Positions 59,415 to 64,000 of a DNA stretch of 64,000 bases are shown here, piece after piece. How positions within the stretch are numbered: the stretch's first letter is position 1; each line of letters starts with the position of its first letter. The stretch comes from Chryseobacterium cucumeris (GTDB lineage: Bacteria > Bacteroidota > Bacteroidia > Flavobacteriales > Weeksellaceae), in the NCBI RefSeq assembly GCF_001593385.1, contig NZ_LUVZ01000004.1, positions 1-64,000 on the forward strand. The letters are read 5' to 3'. The notes under the pieces were generated by a model. The model had not been told where the DNA came from. It saw only the letters and a program-made list of their open reading frames with translations, and did no database searches. A program made the position numbers and the translations under genes.

Positions 59415-60673
59415 AAGTATATCTGTATTAAACCGTTTCCAATATCTCTGTATTTTATACCTTCAATAGGTCTTGCTTTGTTTTCAATCAGTTCCCAGAT
59501 CTCTTTTGCTGATTTGTTAGGAAACTGTTCCATATACAAAGCGGCAAGTCCGGAAACATGTGGTGCAGCCATACTTGTACCGCTCATGCTGTAGTACAAA
59601 TTACTTTTATTTTTTGCATTTTTAGGATACGAACTGATAATATCGACTCCGGGAGCACAGACATTGATACTTCCTCCTGTAGACGGGTTGAGGCCTGCAT
59701 TTGAAAATCTTGCAATCTTCATCTGAGCGTCAATAGCTCCTACGGCCATAATTGATTTTGAATTGGCCGGCATTGAAACAGGTTGTGGAATCTGCGGTCT
59801 GTTGCTGTCATTTCCAGCCGCTGCGATAATAAGGCAGTTATTTTCCAGTGCTCTTTCTCCAATGGTTTCAAAAAGAACAGACGGCTGATCATCAAACTTC
59901 ACCGGAGAAGCTAGTGAAAGAGACAATATTCTGAAATTCTTCGAAATGGCCCAGTCTATCGCATCAATGACACTGCTGGTAGTTCCTCTTCCATTATCTG
60001 CGAGTACTTTTGCTATTTTCAGGTTGCAATCCTTAGCTATTCCGTAACGTCTTCCGGTATCACTTCTTGTATTTCCTGTAGCTACACCTGCGCAGTGTGT
60101 ACCGTGACCATTCGGATCTCTGTTCCAGTCTTCACCATCTATGAAAGATTTCCCTTCAATTTCTTCAGCGGAAAAATCGGGATGGGACGTTTCAAGGCCG
60201 GTATCAAGAATACAGATATCAATTCCTTTTCCTGTATAATTTGCATTTTCCAGTCCGATTGCTTTTAATCCCCATTCCATTTCAATGAATGATTTTTGAG
60301 GCAAAGGTTTATTTGTGATATATTTTTCAAGTTCTGAAATTTTTTCTGCAAGCCCAGCCGACTGCTTTTTAAGCTCATTAATCAATTGCAATTCATCTGC
60401 AGGAAAAAACTCTCTTTCTTTTTCGTAGTATACAATAGAATTGGATTCATCTTTCACAGCACTTTTCAATTGATCTTCATCCATATTTTCCACCACCAAA
60501 ACCCCAAGATTTTTGTAAAGTACGCCATTGTCCTTATTAATGATTTCAAAAGAACGGTTTTCTTTAGACAGCAATTCTGAAGAGGTGATACTCACTTCCA
60601 GCTCTTTTTCAATTTTTTTAAGTGCATTTTTCTGCTGGTTCTGCAGCAGAACAATATATCTTCCGGTTTCCAT
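59411..60673 (-). CDS. Cytoplasmic-type S8 subtilisin family protease (420 aa)
   Basis: No signal peptide is visible. Residues 1-90 look like an I9-type propeptide (GRYIVLLQNQQKNALKKIEKELEV ... NLGVLVVENMDEDQLKSAV), followed by a short coiled coil (90-120). The catalytic domain has Asp157 (ILDTGLETSHPDF), His190 (GHGTHCAG), Asn288 (AAAGNDSN) and Ser367 (SGTSMAAPHVSG), all intact. With no export signal it acts inside the cell or is exported by another route. It is fourth in a tight five-gene operon with a DUF2589 protein. Confidence 0.93.
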   Translation of the reverse strand: METGRYIVLLQNQQKNALKKIEKELEVSITSSELLSKENRSFEIINKDNGVLYKNLGVLVVENMDEDQLKSAVKDESNSIVYYEKEREFFPADELQLINELKKQSAGLAEKISELEKYITNKPLPQKSFIEMEWGLKAIGLENANYTGKGIDICILDTGLETSHPDFSAEEIEGKSFIDGEDWNRDPNGHGTHCAGVATGNTRSDTGRRYGIAKDCNLKIAKVLADNGRGTTSSVIDAIDWAISKNFRILSLSLASPVKFDDQPSVLFETIGERALENNCLIIAAAGNDSNRPQIPQPVSMPANSKSIMAVGAIDAQMKIARFSNAGLNPSTGGSINVCAPGVDIISSYPKNAKNKSNLYYSMSGTSMAAPHVSGLAALYMEQFPNKSAKEIWELIENKARPIEGIKYRDIGNGLIQIYL

Positions 60674-60684
60674 AATGATCTTTT

Positions 60685-61263
60685 TTAAATTAATTTCAGA
60701 AATATCTTTTCGAGAATAAGAAAGATATCCTCCGGAATAATGGTCAGTCTGAGTTTCTTATTAATCCCGGATATCGCTGTATTCTGTTCAGCCAGTGAAG
60801 TCCAGAAACGTTCAATTTTAGGAACGGAATTCATATCTTTCAGCTTTTCATCGTCCAGAATTCCATTCTGATATAATGAGACAATGATTCCTGAAATAAG
60901 TTCTTCCGCATCCTCAAGTTTTTTGTTTTCCCTGGCATATATTTCCATGAGAATATCATAAATACTTTCCATCCCGTTAAATGAGAATCCTGCGAGCATT
61001 TCTCTTCTTCCCGTTATTATTTTTTCCATTTTAATAGGATTAAAGCCTCTTTTAACGGTAGAAATCATATTCATTACCTTCAGCACTTCAGATTCATGAC
61101 TGGTGTTTCCTTTGGTACGGAAATACTCCAGAACCTCGTTGAGAAAAGCATCGAACCGGGCATCAAAGTCAAATGATTTTGACAGGTATAAAGCCTGAAC
61201 TTCATTGAACTGTTCCAGCAGTTCTTTGATTTTCTGTACCGTAAAGTGAATAAGTTCCTGCAT
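60685..61263 (-). CDS. Helical protein (192 aa), DUF2589 operon, unknown
   Basis: The protein is mostly helical (LIHFTVQKIKELLEQFNEVQALYLSKSFDFDARFDAFLNEVLEYF; IVSLYQNGILDDEKLKDMNSV) without a signal, membrane span or known domain. Its start overlaps the stop of the 231-aa gene (TAATG), and the protease gene follows after 11 nt. Position suggests it acts with the others, as scaffold or regulator of the protease. I know no homologous family. Confidence 0.6.
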   Translation of the reverse strand: MQELIHFTVQKIKELLEQFNEVQALYLSKSFDFDARFDAFLNEVLEYFRTKGNTSHESEVLKVMNMISTVKRGFNPIKMEKIITGRREMLAGFSFNGMESIYDILMEIYARENKKLEDAEELISGIIVSLYQNGILDDEKLKDMNSVPKIERFWTSLAEQNTAISGINKKLRLTIIPEDIFLILEKIFLKLI

Positions 61264-61958
61264 TACTCAAAAGTTATCTGTTCTATTTCGTTGCCGTCTT
61301 TATCTTTGTAAGACACAATTCTGATTCCTTCCTCCTCCATTTCCACATGAAGATTGATGAATAGTTTATCTTTATCTTCTGCTGCGCTTGTATTGGGATC
61401 TATGTAAATGCTGTTCAGCTTTGCATTCACCAGCGTATATTTATTCAGCAGAACTTTTGAAAAAATTTCTTTCAGTTCATCAGTTTCTTCTTCTGTTCCT
61501 TCCTGAGGTCTAAATATTCCGGAATTAAGAAGCTGCATTTTATTTCTGAGATCCAGTTTGAGCACTTCATTGGCTGGGAGCTGCCCGAATTTCTGATCAT
61601 TTTTTTCCAGTTTACTGAACAGGGTTTTAAACTCTTCAGTTTGAATCTGTCTTTTATTTATTTCAGGAATATTAAATTTCTTCTCCTTATTCACCAGACG
61701 GATTCTTTCATTTATTTCTGTTACAAACTGATCTTCATTCAGTTTAAAATTATATTTGGAATCCGAATCGATATCAGTGATTTTAATCGGAATATCCATC
61801 TTTACACTAGGCAGAGCATAGCGCGGAACCTTAAAATACTTAAGATATTCATGTCGGGCATATTCTTTGGCAATAAGAACGGCATTCTCATCTGCTTTTT
61901 TACGAGCCTGAATTATCTCGTTATTGAGATAATCCAGGTAATCTGATAGTTTTATCAT
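61263..61958 (-). CDS. Protein with conserved ADENA..VPR..IP-type N-terminus (231 aa), DUF2589 operon
   Basis: The N-terminal ~70 residues (SDYLDYLNNEIIQARKKADENAV, then EYARHEYLKYFKVPRYALPSVKMDIPI) form a helix followed by a VPR-x(n)-IPI strand, a pattern I have seen in proteins encoded beside DUF2589 genes. The C-terminal part is charged and ends in a small beta unit (IRIVSYKDKDGNEIEQITFE). It has no signal and no catalytic motif. It starts 15 nt after the DUF2589 gene. Confidence 0.6.
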   Translation of the reverse strand: MIKLSDYLDYLNNEIIQARKKADENAVLIAKEYARHEYLKYFKVPRYALPSVKMDIPIKITDIDSDSKYNFKLNEDQFVTEINERIRLVNKEKKFNIPEINKRQIQTEEFKTLFSKLEKNDQKFGQLPANEVLKLDLRNKMQLLNSGIFRPQEGTEEETDELKEIFSKVLLNKYTLVNAKLNSIYIDPNTSAAEDKDKLFINLHVEMEEEGIRIVSYKDKDGNEIEQITFE

Positions 61959-61973
61959 CTTTCGTAAAATCTT

Positions 61974-62861
61974 TTATTGTGAAAGAAGTCCAAGCACTTT
62001 TTCAAGCCCTGCAGGCATTTCGTCATTGGTGGCACGCACTTTTACCCCAAGAGAATATTCTTTTTCCACTTTGATTCCTGTACTGGAAGTTCTCTTATAG
62101 GATACGTCCACTTTGAATTTCACAGGTCCCCATCCACCGGATACTCCGGCATTGATCCCGAATTCATCACTTACGTCTTTTGTGTATGTAGAATTAAGTT
62201 TAACATTAAAGTCTACTTCACAGGTCTCAATTCTGAAGCTCGGAACATTCAGCAATGCAATAAAAGGCACTGAAATTTCCACGTCGTTCGGAATCGTTTT
62301 TGGGTTACTAGCACTTACCGGCTCATCTTCTTTAAAATCGGGATTCGGAATATTTTTTTTGTACTTGAATTCTGCCATTCTCAGTTTTTTAGGGCTGGCA
62401 GCATTGGCTGGATCTGTAAGCTCAAACCCGACTTCATTGATAAAATTAACGGTGGCAATAGAGGCATTAGACTGTGCTTTTACACAAGCATCCAAAGGTC
62501 CGCCAATAATAGTCGCAAAGTCGATGCTTCCCAATTCTGCTGCAAAATCTGCATTGGCAGCATCTGAAGTTCTGAAGATCTCCTCATCGGCAGCCATTCT
62601 ACCGGCAATCAGTTTCATGATCTCAGAAGAGGCACCGGAAAAAGATTTTTCCCACTTTTCATCATAATTCTTTTTGAACTCGTCTACGATGGCTAATAAT
62701 TCTTTATTCGTCAATGAACTCAGTTCTGAGGTTTCAATTCCTGACACTTTTTCATAGACTGCCGGAGTCAGTACTTTTTCTACTCCCGATAAAAGGTCGA
62801 TTAACTCATTTTTTGTTTTTTTGGCGTGACTTGCTTCAAGCACTGATTTTAATGTTTCCAT
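61974..62861 (-). CDS. DUF2589 domain protein (295 aa)
   Basis: Residues ~108-295 match DUF2589: IDFATIIGGPLDACVKAQSNASIATVNFINEVGF, VPFIALLNVPSFRIETCEVDFNVKLNS, VDVSYKRTSSTGIKVEKEYSLGVKVRATNDEMPAGLEKVLGLL. A helical extension of ~105 residues (LIDLLSGVEKVLTPAVYEKV ... MKLIAGRMAADEE) precedes it. The family has no known function. It is the first gene of the operon and has a perfect -7 element (TAATTTTG) 28 nt upstream. Confidence 0.85.
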   Translation of the reverse strand: METLKSVLEASHAKKTKNELIDLLSGVEKVLTPAVYEKVSGIETSELSSLTNKELLAIVDEFKKNYDEKWEKSFSGASSEIMKLIAGRMAADEEIFRTSDAANADFAAELGSIDFATIIGGPLDACVKAQSNASIATVNFINEVGFELTDPANAASPKKLRMAEFKYKKNIPNPDFKEDEPVSASNPKTIPNDVEISVPFIALLNVPSFRIETCEVDFNVKLNSTYTKDVSDEFGINAGVSGGWGPVKFKVDVSYKRTSSTGIKVEKEYSLGVKVRATNDEMPAGLEKVLGLLSQ

Positions 62862-62889
62862 GTTTTTTGTTTTGATTAATATTGTGGGA

Positions 62890-62897
62890 CAAAATTA
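62890..62897 (-). promoter_or_regulatory. Predicted -7 promoter element of the DUF2589-protease operon
   Basis: On the minus strand TAATTTTG, a perfect TAnnTTTG match, 28 nt upstream of the first gene. A TTTG lies 13 nt further upstream, closer than the usual -33 distance. Confidence 0.5.
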
Positions 62898-62957
62898 TAT
62901 CACTGACTACCAAAACATTGTAGGGAAACCCCTCTACTTATCCCGGAAAAACACCCT

Positions 62958-63000
62958 AAAAATAAAAAGCCTGAACTTACTGTTGTAAGTTCAGGCTTTT
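62958..63000 (-). terminator. Rho-independent terminator of the second M1 peptidase gene
   Basis: A perfect 16-bp stem (62965-62980 with 62985-63000, AAAAGCCTGAACTTAC) and a TGTT loop, followed on the minus strand by TTTATTTTT. Confidence 0.95.
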
Positions 63001-63027
63001 ATACTGCACAATTTTATCTTATATGAA

Positions 63028-64000
63028 CTATGCAGGTCTTCTACTATTATTTTCCAGATTGACATCCGGAACAACAGAATTCGGATCCAGTTTCACCTCA
63101 TCAATTTCCTTGCTGGATTCTACCTTGAATGTCCATTCAGTATTTCTTTTCCAAACTTCAACAGGAATTTTTACCATCTGTGTTGTTCCGTCTTTGAATT
63201 TGATTTGTACGGTTGTAGGCATTGGCAACTGTCCAATATTTTCAACCGTAATCTGAACGCCGTTTTTAAAGTTTCCGTTTACATATTGTACGTTCTTAAC
63301 CGCCTGATCAATTTTCCATTTATTAAAGAACCATCCTCTCCAGAACCAGTTCAGTTCTTCTCCGGAAACGTTTTCCATCGTATGGAAGAAATCCCATGGC
63401 GTCGGATGTTTGAATGCCCAACGGTCAATATAGGTTCTGAATGCTTTGTCAAACTTTTCAGGTCCCAGAATTGCTTCTCTTAAAACTTCCAATCCTGTTC
63501 CCGGCTTATAGTAAGCCAATGCTCCGATACTTCTTTCTTTCATATTATCCGGACCTACCATTACAGGCTCCAGGCTGTCGGTTAGCAGATACGTTCCTGA
63601 TCTTGCTAGATTCGGTTTACGGTAATATTCTCCTTTATTGAAAGCTTCCGTTGAAAGCCCGTTAATGAATGTATTGAACCCTTCATCCATCCATGCAAAA
63701 AGTCTTTCATTAGATCCAACGATCATAGGAAACCAGTTGTGTCCGAACTCATGGTCTGTAACCCCCCAAAGATCTTCTCCTTTGGAATCCATATGACAGA
63801 AAACAATTCCCGGATATTCCATTCCACCTTCGTTTCCTGTTACATTGGTGGCAGCCGGATAGGTATATTCATACCACTTTTTTGAATAATGCTCTATGGC
63901 CGCTTTAGTATACTCTGTAGATCTTCCCCACGCTTTATCACCGGCACTTTCTACTGGATAAGCAGAAATAGCTAAAGATTTCTTTCCACTGGGTAAATTG
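63028..64000 (-). CDS. M1 family zinc metallopeptidase, partial (runs off the window)
   Basis: The reading frame continues past the first in-window Met to the end of the window, so 324 codons of the C-terminal part are seen and the N-terminus lies beyond 64000. [10 protein letters not shown] is the M1 GxMEN-type exopeptidase motif. The zinc motif is [15 protein letters not shown] followed by FAWMDEGFN, giving HExxH and Glu 18 residues on. The C-terminal [31 protein letters not shown] unit resembles the other M1 enzyme at 51725. The terminator at 62958-63000 closes the gene. Confidence 0.9.
   Translation of the reverse strand, partial: NLPSGKKSLAISAYPVESAGDKAWGRSTEYTKAAIEHYSKKWYEYTYPAATNVTGNEGGMEYPGIVFCHMDSKGEDLWGVTDHEFGHNWFPMIVGSNERLFAWMDEGFNTFINGLSTEAFNKGEYYRKPNLARSGTYLLTDSLEPVMVGPDNMKERSIGALAYYKPGTGLEVLREAILGPEKFDKAFRTYIDRWAFKHPTPWDFFHTMENVSGEELNWFWRGWFFNKWKIDQAVKNVQYVNGNFKNGVQITVENIGQLPMPTTVQIKFKDGTTQMVKIPVEVWKRNTEWTFKVESSKEIDEVKLDPNSVVPDVNLENNSRRPA

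Noticed and set aside
62113..62667. A 184-codon open frame on the plus strand
   Set aside because: It lies wholly antisense to the DUF2589 gene, has a low-complexity Ser/Leu-rich product and no promoter.
1..64000. CRISPR array, tRNA or rRNA genes, insertion sequences
   Set aside because: Looked for regular direct repeats with spacers, cloverleaf-like blocks and transposase motifs; none seen.

Overview
The window comes from a Flavobacteriia genome (phylum Bacteroidota), most probably Chryseobacterium or a close relative. The evidence is the low G+C content, promoters of the Bacteroidota type (TTG about 19 nt upstream of TAnnTTTG), a SusC/SusD pair, type IX secretion C-terminal sorting domains, many Cys lipoproteins, and small peptides with a 'MKNLKKLSR' type leader as seen in that genus. 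There are no tRNA or rRNA genes, CRISPR arrays, insertion sequences or prophage.

Layout. 0.1-3.1 kb: two small membrane proteins, a 507-aa lipoprotein, and a divergent XRE regulator followed by dtd. 3.4-5.0 kb: a secreted subtilase with a type IX sorting domain. 5.1-11.5 kb: lipoproteins and a run of small membrane proteins (DUF1361, DUF4153/DUF4173, Coq4-like) around a winged-helix regulator; the same 17-bp palindrome lies at two promoters of this run. 11.6-16.1 kb: SusD/SusC. 16.5-19 kb: a crotonase, a tail-collar protein and a second type IX cargo protein. 19-23.3 kb: an operon of DUF4241 protein, SMUG2-like DNA glycosylase and an SF2 helicase with a possible membrane segment. 23.5-25.2 kb: a CPBP protease, a Cys-rich leader peptide and a lipoprotein.

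25.3-41.5 kb holds an almost complete aerobic phenylacetate pathway on the minus strand: a TetR regulator, then paaK, E, A, B, C, D, G, H, I, J, Y and Z, with five unrelated passenger genes inserted. PaaK makes phenylacetyl-CoA, PaaABCDE epoxidises it, PaaG isomerises it, PaaZ opens and oxidises the ring, and PaaH and PaaJ carry out beta-oxidation; PaaI and PaaY are rescue or housekeeping thioesterases. No dedicated PaaF is visible. PaaZ carries an extra C-terminal DUF1569 domain, and several spacers hold long imperfect inverted repeats.

41.8-51.7 kb: clpB, a second leader peptide, a four-gene operon ending in a NarL-type two-component system, a tandem duplication of an M43 metalloprotease lipoprotein (promoter, gene and terminator all duplicated), and a PAP2 phosphatase with a barrel-like tail. 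51.7-58.3 kb: an M1 peptidase and a TonB-dependent receptor divergent from an OmpR-type two-component system; the shared spacer carries GGTTAA repeats at an exact 11-bp period. 58.3-62.9 kb: a secreted nuclease/phosphatase-fold enzyme and a tight five-gene operon (DUF2589 protein, two unknowns, a cytoplasmic subtilase and a 67-residue protein like a free propeptide/inhibitor). That operon is the best candidate here for an undescribed system. The window ends inside a second M1 peptidase.
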